A stretch of DNA of 64,000 bases from positions 1 through 64,000 of the forward strand of contig NZ_DATCTO010000063.1 of the NCBI RefSeq assembly GCF_036567905.1, in the 5' to 3' direction. Every line of letters starts with the position of its first letter. The stretch's first letter is position 1. The notes beneath the pieces are model-generated. The model had not been told where the DNA came from. It searched no databases and was given only the letters and a program-made list of their open reading frames with translations. This document shows positions 1 through 8,312 of the stretch, one piece after another. The position numbers and the translations under genes were made by a program. The stretch comes from Candidatus Binatus sp. (GTDB lineage: Bacteria; Desulfobacterota; Binatia; Binatales; Binataceae).

Positions 1-54
1 TCCTGCGGGAACCCCTCGAACCTGATCCGGGTAATGCCGGCGTAGGGAAGCCGA
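1..54 (+). promoter_or_regulatory. TPP (THI-box) riboswitch, 3' part only
   Basis: The first bases carry the conserved 3' part of the thiamine pyrophosphate aptamer: CCTGATCCGGGTAATGCCGG followed by CGTAGGGAAG. The 5' arm and P1 strand lie before the window. It sits about 60 nt upstream of thiS, followed by thiG and thiE, so it most likely represses this thiamine operon when TPP is abundant. The identity comes from the conserved aptamer sequence and the matching downstream genes; the mode of control (translation or transcription) cannot be read because the element is cut. Confidence 0.93.
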
Positions 55-114
55 CAGCGCAACCTTCACGGTTGCGCCCGGGCCGCTTCCCAATACGAGG
101 GAAGCGGCTCAAAA

Positions 115-333
115 ATGTCAGACTCCATCGCAAGCTCAATCACGCTCAACGGCGACCCGTACCCTCTCCACGCCGACACCCCCCTGACCGCACTGCTGGA
201 ACGCCTGAACATGCGCCGCGGCCGCGTGGCCGTCGAGCTCAACCGCGAGATCGTGCCCAGGGCCAGATACGATGAGACTATTGTAAGGGCGGGCGACCAT
301 GTCGAGATAATCAACTTCGTCGGCGGCGGATAG
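115..333 (+). CDS. thiS: Sulfur carrier protein ThiS
   Basis: A 72-residue ubiquitin-like sulfur carrier for assembly of the thiazole part of thiamine. It has the family's usual length and ends in the Gly-Gly tail (IINFVGGG) that is adenylated and converted to the thiocarboxylate. It is the first gene behind the TPP riboswitch and 24 nt before thiG, its partner enzyme. Overlapping frames of similar length lack the GG tail and are shadows. Confidence 0.95.
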   Translation: MSDSIASSITLNGDPYPLHADTPLTALLERLNMRRGRVAVELNREIVPRARYDETIVRAGDHVEIINFVGGG

Positions 334-357
334 CCGCCGAAACCGCAAGGCAAAAAA

Positions 358-1134
358 ATGCAGGACACTTCATTTGAACTGGGCGGGATGAAATTCCACT
401 CGCGGCTGATCGTCGGCACCGGCAAGTATCGCGACTTCGCCGAGACCAAGGCCGCCGTCGAAGCCAGCGGCGCCGAAATCGTGACGGTCGCCGTACGACG
501 CGTGAACATCACCGATCGCGGCAAGGAAAACCTGCTCGACTATCTCGATCCCAAGCGCTACCAGATTCTTCCCAACACCGCCGGATGCTCCACCGCCGAC
601 GAGGCGATTCGCACCTGCCGCCTCGCGCGCGAGGTCGGCGTGGGCGAGCTGGTGAAGCTCGAAGTGATCGGCGACAACCGCACGCTGTTTCCCGATGTCG
701 TCGCGACGATCGAAGCGGCACGCGTGCTGGTCAAGGAAGGATTCAAGGTGATGCCGTATGTCACCGACGATCCGGTGACTTGCCTCAGGCTCCAGGAGAT
801 CGGATGCGTGGCGGTGATGCCGCTGGCGGCGCCGATTGGCTCGGGCCTGGGAATCCGCAATCCATTCAACCTGGCGATCATCATCGAACAGGCGAAGGTC
901 CCGGTGATCGTCGATGCGGGCGTGGGAACCGCGTCCGACGCCGCCGAGGCGATGGAATTCGGATGCGACGGCGTGCTGATGAACACCGCGATCGCGGGCG
1001 CGAAGGACCCGCTTGCGATGGCGCGTGCGATGAAGCTCGCGGTCGAGGCGGGGCGCCTGGCGTATCGCGCGGGCCGAATCGAGCGCAAGCTCTACGCGAC
1101 CGCGTCCAGCCCGCTGACCGGCCTGATAGGGTAG
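358..1134 (+). CDS. thiG: Thiazole synthase ThiG
   Basis: A 258-residue TIM-barrel thiazole synthase that joins deoxyxylulose phosphate, dehydroglycine and ThiS-bound sulfur. Family landmarks are present: AVRRVN near residues 45-50, the Schiff-base lysine in [10 protein letters not shown] (about Lys100), the [10 protein letters not shown] segment, and the phosphate-binding regions GSGLGIRNP and [18 protein letters not shown]. Length is typical. It lies between thiS and thiE under the same riboswitch, so coordinated control by TPP is expected. Confidence 0.96.
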   Translation: MQDTSFELGGMKFHSRLIVGTGKYRDFAETKAAVEASGAEIVTVAVRRVNITDRGKENLLDYLDPKRYQILPNTAGCSTADEAIRTCRLAREVGVGELVKLEVIGDNRTLFPDVVATIEAARVLVKEGFKVMPYVTDDPVTCLRLQEIGCVAVMPLAAPIGSGLGIRNPFNLAIIIEQAKVPVIVDAGVGTASDAAEAMEFGCDGVLMNTAIAGAKDPLAMARAMKLAVEAGRLAYRAGRIERKLYATASSPLTGLIG

Positions 1135-1140
1135 GCGGCC

Positions 1141-1830
1141 TTGTCGTCGCCCCCGCGCGTCAGCTTTCGACTTTATCTGATCACCGATCGCCGCGTCGTA
1201 AGCAGCGGCGATCTCGTGTCGGCGTGCGAAGCCGCGCTGACAGCGGCGCGGGAAGCCGCGCCGCCCGGAACCGTCGCATTGCAACTGCGCGAAAAAGATT
1301 TATCCGCGCGCGCGCTCTACGAACTGGCGCTGCGCCTTCGCGAAATTTGCACGCGCGCCGGTGCGCCGCTGATAGTGAACGATCGCGTCGATGTAGCAAT
1401 CGCCGCGGATGCCGACGGTGTTCATCTTCCTTCCGATTCCATCGGCATCAGCATGGCGCGCAAGCTGCTCGGGCCCGATCGGCTCATCGGAGTATCGACT
1501 CACTCGCCCCCCGAGGTAGCCGGCGCCGCGCGCCAGCGCGCCGACTTCGCGGTTTTTAGTCCCGTCTTCGATCCGCTATCCAAGCCGGCCGGCGGGTCCG
1601 CGCGGGGTGCGAGCGGTCTTCGGGCGGCATGCGGCGCGGGCGCGATCCCGGTCTTCGCACTCGGCGGCATCACGCCCGATCGCGCGCGCGAATTGTTCGC
1701 ATCCGCCGACCCGGCCGCGCGGCCCGCAGGAGTCGCATCGATTGGAGCGATATTTGCGGCCGACTCGCCGGCCCTTGCTACTGCGGCGATGCTGTCGGCG
1801 CTCGACCCGTCGTGGACTCGCCGGCAATGA
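1141..1830 (+). CDS. thiE: Thiamine-phosphate synthase ThiE
   Basis: A 229-residue TIM-barrel enzyme that couples the thiazole and pyrimidine phosphates into thiamine phosphate. Seen motifs: LYLITDRR at the N-terminus, QLREKDL (pyrophosphate and Mg site), NDRVDVAIAADADGVHL, and GVSTHS, followed by FALGGITPDRARE. The start used is TTG at 1141, six bases after the thiG stop, with no strong ribosome-binding site, so translation may be coupled to thiG. Its 3' end overlaps the convergent peroxiredoxin gene by 53 nt. Confidence 0.93.
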   Translation: MSSPPRVSFRLYLITDRRVVSSGDLVSACEAALTAAREAAPPGTVALQLREKDLSARALYELALRLREICTRAGAPLIVNDRVDVAIAADADGVHLPSDSIGISMARKLLGPDRLIGVSTHSPPEVAGAARQRADFAVFSPVFDPLSKPAGGSARGASGLRAACGAGAIPVFALGGITPDRARELFASADPAARPAGVASIGAIFAADSPALATAAMLSALDPSWTRRQ

Positions 1831-2692
1831 CTGATTTTGCCGCGTCGAGCAGCGTATCCGGCCACGGCAGTTCACGATAATAGGGCGAAGTAAAAATCCA
1901 TCGCACGACACCATCTCGATCGACGATAAAAAACGCGGGTATCGCGTTGTCGGGCTCGGCATTGCGATGATGTTGCACGAGGCCGAGCGGTGCGAGGATT
2001 GATTCGGGGGTATCGCTCAACAGCGGGATCTTCGTGCGCAGAAATCCCGCGAGCATCTTCGATCGTTCGATGGGATCGGCGCTGATGGCAACGGTATCGA
2101 CGCCGGCGCGGCGAAAATCGCGGGCACGTGCGGTCAATTCAGCGAGCTCGAACCGCGCGAACGGGCAATAGTCTCCGCGATAGACGTAAACTAAAGTTGC
2201 GCGCGCATCGGAAGCCACCGGTCCGCGGCGGATCGAGTCGTTCTGATCGACGAGCGCGAAGCCTGGGAATCGCTGTTCCACCGCGAGCTTCAGCTTAAAC
2301 GGCGGATTCAGCGTCCCGCGCATCGCGTAGCTGACGAATCGGCCGCCGCCCGCTCCAACGACGATGCACGCCAGGAATGCGAGCAGACCGAAGCCGAGTT
2401 TGGCGTGCGGCGAATCGAGTCCCAGCGCGAGCCGCAACCCCGCAATCGAGAACACAATCGCACCTGCCATGATCGCGAACGCCGGCCACGGGATTCGTTC
2501 GTGAATGCCCATCCACGGCACCGACCAGAACGACACCAGCACATATTCATAGAGCGCGAAGCCGCACGTGACCAGGATGATCGCGCCGATTGCGCGCAGC
2601 GGCTGAAATGGCGGAACCACCCAGGGCTCGTCGTACAACTCCGGCGCGCCCGCGTCGTCCACACCCGGATCGCGCGGTTCCGAGGTGGCCAT
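1778..2692 (-). CDS. Membrane-anchored AhpC/TSA-family peroxiredoxin-like protein
   Basis: About 304 residues from the ATG at 2692; a longer frame opens at 2764 but the extra residues look non-homologous. The N-terminal 120 residues hold about three hydrophobic helices (PLRAIGAIILVTCGFALY, FAIMAGAIVFSIAGLRL, GFGLLAFLACIVVGAGG). A thioredoxin-fold domain follows with a YRGDYCPFARFEL active-site-like segment, AISADP and FFIVDRDGVVRWIF. In the usual CPFC pair the second cysteine is Ala here, so a single catalytic cysteine remains. It is the last gene of the minus-strand group starting at pcm. A role in peroxide or thiol redox at the membrane is inferred. Confidence 0.75.
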   Translation of the reverse strand: MATSEPRDPGVDDAGAPELYDEPWVVPPFQPLRAIGAIILVTCGFALYEYVLVSFWSVPWMGIHERIPWPAFAIMAGAIVFSIAGLRLALGLDSPHAKLGFGLLAFLACIVVGAGGGRFVSYAMRGTLNPPFKLKLAVEQRFPGFALVDQNDSIRRGPVASDARATLVYVYRGDYCPFARFELAELTARARDFRRAGVDTVAISADPIERSKMLAGFLRTKIPLLSDTPESILAPLGLVQHHRNAEPDNAIPAFFIVDRDGVVRWIFTSPYYRELPWPDTLLDAAKSVIAGESTTGRAPTASPQ

Positions 2693-2724
2693 CAGTCGAG
2701 TATTTGCAGCATCATGGGGTTGAA

Positions 2725-3642
2725 TCAAAAGTGTTCCGGCTCGCGTTCGCGGCGATTGTCGCATTCAAGCTGCAAGGTTAGATGGTGGATGTCGAACTTG
2801 GTCTGCAGCAGATGGCACATCTCGGCGAGCACTCGATCGCGATCCGCATCCGGGGCGACCACCGCGTGCGCCGAAAGCGCGATCTGCCGGGTTGTCAGAC
2901 ACCAGACGTGAAGGTCGTGAACCTCTTCGGTGCCGCTGACGGCCAGCAGGTCGTTGCGCATTTCGTCCAGGTCAATATGCGACGGCACCGATTCCATCAG
3001 GATGTCCATGCCCTCGCGCACCAGACCCCACGAACCGTACAGCACCAAGCCTCCGATCAATATGCTCACGGCGGGATCGGCCTGCATCCATCCGGTAAAA
3101 TAGTTGAGCGCGCCGGAAGCGAGCACGCCCACCGAGCCAATGAGATCGGAGATGACGTGCACGAACACCGCGCGTATCGCCATCCCGCGCCTTGGGCCGC
3201 CGGGCGCGTCGGTCGAGGTCGTCCACGCGGAGAAGGCATTCACGCCGATTCCGACGATCGCGACAGCCATCACGCCCAGCCCTGAAACCGGGCGCGGGTT
3301 TCGCAGCCGGCCGACCGCTTCGATCCAGATGAAGACCACCAGCAGCCAGAGAAAAAGCCCGTTGAGCAACGCGCCGAGGATTTCCGCGCGAAGATAGCCG
3401 TAGGTTTTCGCCGACGATGCGGGCCGCGCCGATATCCAAAGCGTCAGCAGGCCCAGGCACAACGCTGCGATGTCGGTGAGCATGTGGACCGCGTCGGAAA
3501 GCAGAGCCAGGCTGCCGGTCAGATAGCCGCCGACGAGCTCAGTGACGAAATAGACCGACGTGACGCCGAGGACGATTAGCAGGCGGCGCCGATCCGAATC
3601 CGCAGCCGCACGCGGTTGGCGATTATCCATCGGGCTCCCCAT
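2725..3642 (-). CDS. Cation diffusion facilitator (CzcD/ZitB-like) metal exporter
   Basis: A 305-residue CDF family protein. Six hydrophobic helices precede a cytoplasmic C-terminal domain. The two intramembrane metal-site pairs are visible as HMLTD in LLSDAVHMLTDIAAL (helix II) and HVISD in HVISDLIGSVGV (helix V). The C-terminal ferredoxin-like domain includes VHDLHVWCL and the HHLTLQLE ending typical of Zn/Co/Cd exporters. It starts 3 nt after apt, so it is probably cotranscribed. Substrate is probably zinc by family; it cannot be fixed from sequence alone. Confidence 0.92.
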   Translation of the reverse strand: MGSPMDNRQPRAAADSDRRRLLIVLGVTSVYFVTELVGGYLTGSLALLSDAVHMLTDIAALCLGLLTLWISARPASSAKTYGYLRAEILGALLNGLFLWLLVVFIWIEAVGRLRNPRPVSGLGVMAVAIVGIGVNAFSAWTTSTDAPGGPRRGMAIRAVFVHVISDLIGSVGVLASGALNYFTGWMQADPAVSILIGGLVLYGSWGLVREGMDILMESVPSHIDLDEMRNDLLAVSGTEEVHDLHVWCLTTRQIALSAHAVVAPDADRDRVLAEMCHLLQTKFDIHHLTLQLECDNRREREPEHF

Positions 3643-3645
3643 CGC

Positions 3646-4197
3646 TTAATCATAGTGGACTAGCGAGAAGCAGTTGACCGGCGCCAGGCGCTCGCGTCCC
3701 TTGAGCGCGTCGAGCTCGACCACGAACGCGCATCCGATCACATTTCCACCGATCTTTTTCACCAGTTGCAGCGCCGCCGCAGCCGTGCCGCCCGTCGCCA
3801 GCAGGTCGTCGACCAGGAGCACGCGACCCAAGCCTTCGAGCGCGTCCTGATGCATCTGCAACGACGCGCTGCCGTACTCGAGGTCGTAGGCCTGATCCAC
3901 AGTATTGGACGGCAGCTTGCCGGGCTTGCGAGCAATGGCGAGGCCGACGCCCAATCGATACGCCACGGGCGCGCCGACGATAAAGCCGCGCGACTCGATT
4001 CCGAGCACCACGTCCACTTTACCGAGGTAAGGCTGCGCCAACTGATCGACTACTGCGGCGAAACCGCGCGCATCGGCGATTAGCGGGGTGAAGTCCCTGA
4101 ACATTATTCCGGGCTTGGGGAAGTCCGGGACGTTACGAATCAGTTTTTTGATTTCTTCGGCAGTCATCGTTGATTCCGTCGCACTGGTTTCGGGCAA
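3646..4197 (-). CDS. apt: Adenine phosphoribosyltransferase
   Basis: A 183-residue type I phosphoribosyltransferase that salvages adenine to AMP with PRPP. It shows FPKPGIMFRDFTPL at the N-terminus, the flexible-loop region ARKPGKLPSNT, and the PRPP-binding motif VLLVDDLLATGGTAAAA. The core enzyme probably starts at Met11 (MTAEEIKKLI); the first ten residues are not conserved in the family as I know it. It lies 24 nt after the NlpD-like gene and 3 nt before the CDF exporter. Confidence 0.96.
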   Translation of the reverse strand: MPETSATESTMTAEEIKKLIRNVPDFPKPGIMFRDFTPLIADARGFAAVVDQLAQPYLGKVDVVLGIESRGFIVGAPVAYRLGVGLAIARKPGKLPSNTVDQAYDLEYGSASLQMHQDALEGLGRVLLVDDLLATGGTAAAALQLVKKIGGNVIGCAFVVELDALKGRERLAPVNCFSLVHYD

Positions 4198-4221
4198 TCC
4201 CGCGGGTGACGGTCAAAGATA

Positions 4222-4989
4222 CTAGCTGCCGCCGGCCGCGGCAAAGCTGATTGTGTCGGAGGATGCGGGCTCGGGCAGATAGGCGAGCGGGTCTTTGGCG
4301 ACATTGTCGCGGCGCACTTCGAAGTGGAGATTGGCTCCGGTGGTGCGCCCGGTGCGCCCGATCTGTCCGATCTCCTGTCCGCGCGCGACCCGGGCGCCCT
4401 CGCTGACCAGGTTGCGCTCGTTGTGGCCGTAAACTGTCGCGTAATCGTGGTCGTGACGAATGATCACAGTATTACCGTAGCCGTTAAGCGTGCCCGAAAA
4501 AATCACGATGCCGCTGTCGGCGGCATAAACCGGAGTGCCGGCTGGCGCCGCGATATCGACGCCGTCGTGCATCGCGCCGTTGCGGATTCCAAATCCCGAC
4601 GACACCACTCCCTTTGACACCGGCCACTGGAATTGGCGCGACGCCCGCTCACCGGTGTATGGATGCACACCGGTCGACGCGGTACCGATCGACGCGGCCC
4701 GATACGCGCCCGGAATCGTCAGGACCTGGCCGACGCGCAGCTCGCGCGGATCGCTGAGTCCATTGGCCACCATCAAGCGCCCGACGCTGACGCCGAATTC
4801 ATTCGCTATATGGTAAACGGTATCGCCCGCGACGACGACGTGAGTGACCGGGAGTCGCGAACCGGCGGGAGTGTAGGTCGAAGCTGGCGAGCCGCCACCG
4901 CATCCCGCCAGCGCGAGCGACGCGGCGAGCGCGATTGCCACGCTCGCGCGCGAAATCCAGCGCGTCCCTGTCAGCCACTCCCCGATCAC
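4222..4989 (-). CDS. LysM/M23 lipoprotein, NlpD-like
   Basis: A 255-residue envelope lipoprotein. It has a signal peptide with lipobox LALAGC (Cys about 29), one LysM domain around residues 48-92 (HVVVAGDTVYHIANEFGVS to GQVLTIP) that should bind peptidoglycan, and a C-terminal LytM/M23 domain. The HxxxD zinc motif is kept (HDGVD) and GH is present in VYGHN, but the usual HxH is NLH (ANLHFEVR). One catalytic residue is therefore missing, as in NlpD-type amidase activators. It follows pcm by 68 nt, matching the pcm-nlpD order known in proteobacteria. Confidence 0.88.
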   Translation of the reverse strand: MIGEWLTGTRWISRASVAIALAASLALAGCGGGSPASTYTPAGSRLPVTHVVVAGDTVYHIANEFGVSVGRLMVANGLSDPRELRVGQVLTIPGAYRAASIGTASTGVHPYTGERASRQFQWPVSKGVVSSGFGIRNGAMHDGVDIAAPAGTPVYAADSGIVIFSGTLNGYGNTVIIRHDHDYATVYGHNERNLVSEGARVARGQEIGQIGRTGRTTGANLHFEVRRDNVAKDPLAYLPEPASSDTISFAAAGGS

Positions 4990-5057
4990 ATCATCCGCCG
5001 TCCGTCACCACCGCTACCCGCCGCACCGCATCCTGCGAGCCGCGCGAAACCAGCGCG

Positions 5058-5705
5058 CTAAGGTTGAAAGCCGTGCTTGCCCGTCATCTTTACGAATCGG
5101 CACTCGCCGAAATACTCCTCGCTCCAGTGTCCGGTCTTGTGGCTGATACGCACCAGGGTCTGGAGTTCATCTTCGCCAATCGGCGCGATCAATCGCCCAT
5201 CCGGCGTCAATTGATTCAGCAGCGGAAGAGCGATTCCCGGCATCGCCGCCGTCACCATCACGACGTCGAAGGGTGCCTCCTCCGGCCATCCATCCGAACC
5301 GTCGGCGCATCGAAGATAGACGTTGGCGAAGCCCATCGAGTTGAGCAGCGCGCGGGCGCGATCGTGAAGATGCGCGTTGCACTCGACGGAATAGACTGCG
5401 CGCGCCAGACGCGCGAGCACCGCGGCCTGATAACCTGAACCGGTGCCGATTTCGAGAACTTTCTCCGTGCCTTGGAGCTCGGCGACCTCGCTCATCAGTG
5501 CGACCATGTACGGTTGCGAAATAGTCTGCGAGTCGCCGATTGGCAGAGGACCGTCATCGTAGGCGTGCTCGTGAAGTTCCGCGGGAAGGAACCGATGACG
5601 GGGGACCGTACGCATCGCGGCGAGCACACGCGGATCTTTTATGCCGCGGCGTTCAAGCTGCTCGAGCACCATCCGCTCGCGCGCGTTTTCGAGATCGATC
5701 GCCAT
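5058..5705 (-). CDS. pcm: Protein-L-isoaspartate O-methyltransferase
   Basis: A 215-residue SAM-dependent repair methyltransferase that restores isoaspartyl residues in aged proteins. Family signatures: RHRFLPAELHEHAYDDGPLPIGDSQTISQPYMVA condensed here as RHRFLP and GDSQTISQPYMVA, then SAM motif I LEIGTGSGYQAAVLA, and MVTAAMPGIALPLLNQL. Length is typical. It is the first gene of the minus-strand run to the NlpD-like gene, apt and the CDF exporter, so its promoter should lie in 5706-5800. Confidence 0.96.
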   Translation of the reverse strand: MAIDLENARERMVLEQLERRGIKDPRVLAAMRTVPRHRFLPAELHEHAYDDGPLPIGDSQTISQPYMVALMSEVAELQGTEKVLEIGTGSGYQAAVLARLARAVYSVECNAHLHDRARALLNSMGFANVYLRCADGSDGWPEEAPFDVVMVTAAMPGIALPLLNQLTPDGRLIAPIGEDELQTLVRISHKTGHWSEEYFGECRFVKMTGKHGFQP

Positions 5706-5827
5706 AGCCGGCGCTATTATACAGATACGCGAGCCAACGATTAAGACATCCCGAGCAGGCTGTGCTCGAATCCCTCCGCACCGATCGTCGGCCAGGCGCG
5801 TGATTTCCGAGCTGACAGGTATTTAGT

Positions 5828-5856
5828 TGGTCGAGGTGGCCGGACTTGAAGCGGCG
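5828..5856 (-). pseudogene. tRNA 3'-end-like fragment
   Basis: Read on the minus strand this piece looks like the end of a tRNA: a T-arm GCCGC-TTCAAGT-CCGGC, an acceptor strand CACCTCG, then ACCA. The T-stem has one C-C mismatch and no matching 5' acceptor strand (CGAGGTG) appears within 150 nt upstream, so it is not an intact gene. A displaced tRNA end left by an integrative element is one explanation, given the small accessory genes that follow. It is the only recognisable content of the 243-nt gap between pcm and the DUF3309 gene. Confidence 0.4.
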
Positions 5857-5948
5857 ACTACACGCACCGCAAGCGAAAACGACGAACGGCTTCTGTTCTT
5901 CCCTCGGGAACTCGCCAGAGCCTCGTCGCTTCGCGGCATGCGGAGGTT

Positions 5949-6104
5949 TCAGGCCTGGCGCAGGACGAACAGCACGAGCCACACGAGCAGGATCGTCCCG
6001 ATCAGGCCGCTGGGCATGTAACCCCATTGGTTACTGAAAGAATGAATCGGAAGCGCGCCGAATAGTGCGAGTGCAATCACTACGAGCAGAATTGTATATA
6101 GCAC
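5949..6104 (-). CDS. DUF3309-type small membrane protein
   Basis: A 51-residue hydrophobic protein read from a GTG start at 6104. The sequence runs LYTILLVVIALALFGALPI, then a short polar turn with SNQWGYMPSG, then LIGTILLVWLVLFVLRQA. Two membrane helices separated by a W-G-Y-P-S-G turn is the pattern of the DUF3309 family as I know it, which also has this length. It is 24 nt downstream of the CsbD gene on the same strand. Function unknown; family members often sit beside stress genes such as csbD. Confidence 0.8.
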   Translation of the reverse strand: MLYTILLVVIALALFGALPIHSFSNQWGYMPSGLIGTILLVWLVLFVLRQA

Positions 6105-6128
6105 TTTTTTCGAAAGCCGGCGAAATTA

Positions 6129-6308
6129 CTAGCGCTTGTTGTCGTGATTGACCGCCGCAACCGCCTTGTCGATCGTCTTCCCGATCGCATCCTTGACGTT
6201 GCCAGCAGCTTGATCCATCTTTCCGCGATTTTTCAGCTTGCGATCATTAGTCAATACGCCAGCCGCTTCTTCGACGCGTCCCTTAACTTTGTCGGTTGTT
6301 CCACTCAT
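6129..6308 (-). CDS. CsbD family stress-response protein
   Basis: A 59-residue hydrophilic protein: MSGTTDKVKGRVEEAAGVLT, then NDRKLKNRGKMDQAAGNVKD and a short C-terminus. The repeated K-G-x-x-x-E-A-A-G and G-K-x-x-Q-A-A-G-x-x-K-D pattern is the CsbD hallmark, and 55-70 residues is the usual size. A clear ribosome-binding site (AAGGAGA) lies 9-10 nt before the ATG at 6308. CsbD proteins are induced by general stress; their biochemical role is unknown. It neighbours two other small membrane or stress genes on the same strand. Confidence 0.9.
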   Translation of the reverse strand: MSGTTDKVKGRVEEAAGVLTNDRKLKNRGKMDQAAGNVKDAIGKTIDKAVAAVNHDNKR

Positions 6309-6355
6309 TAGTTGTTTCTCCTTTTATTGAACCGCGATTTCGATTTTATGCAACT

Positions 6356-6757
6356 TTACTTACTCGCCGCAGACGCCAGCGGCGTGATTGTCACCGGTAT
6401 GAGCAACGGTCCGTCTGACAAGCTTCGGTCTATTGAACCGATGCGTCCCCAATCCTCACGCTGCCAGTGCTCCAGAATCACGCGCATCGACCACCAAACC
6501 AGGACGAACACGACCAGCGATACAAGCAAGGTGGGAATGGCGCCGTCGAGGCTGAACACTTCCTGATAGCGGCCGGATACGGTGCGGCGAAAGGAATCCG
6601 CTTCGACGAGATATCCGCTGACGGGAGTAAACGTGTTCGCAACAAAGCTCGCGAAGGTCGAGTACACGAGGCCGGCCGTCACTCCGGCGAGCAAGCTCAC
6701 TTTCTCGGCCCCGGCCGATAGATTCGCGCAGACGGGGTCGCGACGAGGTCGTGCCAT
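6356..6757 (-). CDS. Unknown membrane protein with two helices
   Basis: A 133-residue protein that I do not recognise. Two hydrophobic stretches can be seen: VSLLAGVTAGLVYSTFASFV around residues 20-40 and LVSLVVFVLVWWSMRVILEHW around residues 78-98, suggesting two membrane helices with a roughly 35-residue loop. It is 47 nt upstream of csbD on the same strand and could be cotranscribed with the csbD-DUF3309 pair. No catalytic motif is visible. Confidence 0.55.
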   Translation of the reverse strand: MARPRRDPVCANLSAGAEKVSLLAGVTAGLVYSTFASFVANTFTPVSGYLVEADSFRRTVSGRYQEVFSLDGAIPTLLVSLVVFVLVWWSMRVILEHWQREDWGRIGSIDRSLSDGPLLIPVTITPLASAASK

Positions 6758-7075
6758 GCGGGCCTCCTCAAGCCTTGCGATAGTACGAATGGCGTTGGTC
6801 TAGCGCAACGTGGTCAAAGGCGAGCGGAAGGGCCACTGTAAGGCTGGATCAAGTCGGGACTCGACTCTTATATCGATTCCGGCTGTTTCTAGTTTGAAGT
6901 AGTAATTTACTAGTGTCAAGCCGGGGAAAATATAATCAACTGAGAAATACTACTAATATGTATTCCGCGGCACCCTTATGGTGTTTCAATGGAGGTGAGT
7001 GCGCGCCAGCCTAACCCCTTGCGCCCTCACCCGGGCCGGACACGCGGCCTGTGGCGGTGAAACCTTCCGGGTCAG
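6758..7075. other. Intergenic region, AT-rich centre
   Basis: The region between the divergent small-membrane-protein gene and alr contains an AT-rich stretch (about 6880-6965) with a perfect TATAAT at 6931-6936 on the plus strand. No good -35 element is found at 17 nt upstream. It could hold the alr or csbD-group promoters. No convincing gene is seen. Confidence 0.35.
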
Positions 7076-7112
7076 CAGAACCCTCACCTATCCCCGCCCG
7101 TGAAATAAGCGC
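7076..7112 (+). repeat. Dispersed intergenic palindromic repeat, copy 1
   Basis: CAGAACCCTCACCTA followed by a segment containing CCCGTGAAATAA. Both blocks recur, in reverse orientation, at 38041-38096. This copy lacks the middle part of the other copy and forms a weaker hairpin (CCCGCC ... GGCGGG). It lies directly upstream of alr. It resembles the REP-like intergenic repeats common in high-GC genomes. Confidence 0.55.
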
Positions 7113-7130
7113 AGAGGCGGGCTTGCGTCC

Positions 7131-8288
7131 GTGCGCGCGGAGAGAGAGATTCAGCCTTCGATGGCGATTGAAACGCAACGCCCCACTATCGCCGAGATTG
7201 ACCTCGGCGCGCTCCGCTCCAACTTCCGCGCGCTGCGGGCCGTGGCCGCGCACGGCGAATTGATGGTCGTGGTCAAGGCCGACGCCTATGGGCATGGCGC
7301 GGTGACGGTGGCGCGCACGTTGATCGACGAAGGATGCCGTCATTTCGGGGTTGCCACGCTCGACGAGGGGCGCGAACTGCGGGAGGCGGGAATTCGCACG
7401 CGCGTGTACCTGCAGGCGGGCTTCTTCGCCGAGCAGGCAGCCGAGATTGTAGCGCTCGACTTGACGCCGTTCGTCTTCGACGCCTCTATGATCGGACTGC
7501 TCGACCGCGCGGCCGCATCGGCCGGCCGCAGAGATTTTCCGATTCACGTCAAGATCGACAGCGGCGCGACGCGGCTTGGAGTGATGCCGGCGGATATTCC
7601 CGACGTCATCGAGGCGGTCCGGGCCGCATCGGCGGTGCGCCTGGAGGGCGTGTGCACGCTGCTGGCCAACGCCGGCGACCCGCAGAGTCCGATCACCGAC
7701 GCGCAACTCCGGGTCTTTAATCAGGCGATCGATACGATGAACGCGGCCGGGATGAAGCCTTCGGTCATCCACGTTGCAAATTCAGCGGCGCTGGTGCTGC
7801 GGCACGACTCGCATTTCAACCTGGCGCGGCCCGGACTGGCGATCTACGGGCTGCCGCCGGTGGCCGCCGTGCGCGAGCGCGTCGAGTTGCGGCCAGTCAT
7901 GACGTTCAAGACCCGGCTGATGCAAGTCAAGCGCGCGCCGGCGGGAAGCGGCGTGGGCTACGGGCATACCTTCGTCGCGCCGCGCGAAAGCCTGATCGGC
8001 GTGCTGCCGGTGGGCTACGCCGACGGCTACCGCAGGGGGCTGCAACACGGCGGCGAAGTGATAGTGCGCGGCGCGCGCGCACCGGTGGTCGGCGCGGTCT
8101 CGATGGACTTGACGACGATCGACGTCACCGACATCGCGGGCGCGTCGGTTGGCGATGAGGTATTCTTGTGGGGCGAATCGGGCGGCGAGACTATCAGCGT
8201 GAACGATGTCGCGCGGCTGGCGCAGACAATTTCCTACGAGATGCTTTGCACGGTCGGCAAGCGGGTGCCGCGCGTCGTTCGTAATTAG
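7131..8288 (+). CDS. alr: Alanine racemase
   Basis: A PLP fold-type III racemase supplying D-alanine for peptidoglycan. The PLP lysine lies in MVVVKADAYGHGAVTV, the second catalytic base Tyr in GSGVGYGHTF, and the C-terminal domain has LPVGYADGYRRGL and SMDLTTIDVTD. The frame opens at 7131 (385 residues), but the ATG at 7161 (MAIETQRPTIAEIDL) fits the family start better and gives 376 residues. It begins a plus-strand run with purH 24 nt downstream and purD after that. Confidence 0.95.
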   Translation: MRAEREIQPSMAIETQRPTIAEIDLGALRSNFRALRAVAAHGELMVVVKADAYGHGAVTVARTLIDEGCRHFGVATLDEGRELREAGIRTRVYLQAGFFAEQAAEIVALDLTPFVFDASMIGLLDRAAASAGRRDFPIHVKIDSGATRLGVMPADIPDVIEAVRAASAVRLEGVCTLLANAGDPQSPITDAQLRVFNQAIDTMNAAGMKPSVIHVANSAALVLRHDSHFNLARPGLAIYGLPPVAAVRERVELRPVMTFKTRLMQVKRAPAGSGVGYGHTFVAPRESLIGVLPVGYADGYRRGLQHGGEVIVRGARAPVVGAVSMDLTTIDVTDIAGASVGDEVFLWGESGGETISVNDVARLAQTISYEMLCTVGKRVPRVVRN

Positions 8289-8312
8289 TTGCGTAGCTGG
8301 ATGCGGAGCTAG

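Noticed and set aside
5653..6027. A 124-codon minus-strand frame
   Set aside because: Its translation includes CSRRFKSGHLDQL, typical of reading through a tRNA 3' end; it crosses the tRNA-like fragment and the real DUF3309 gene.
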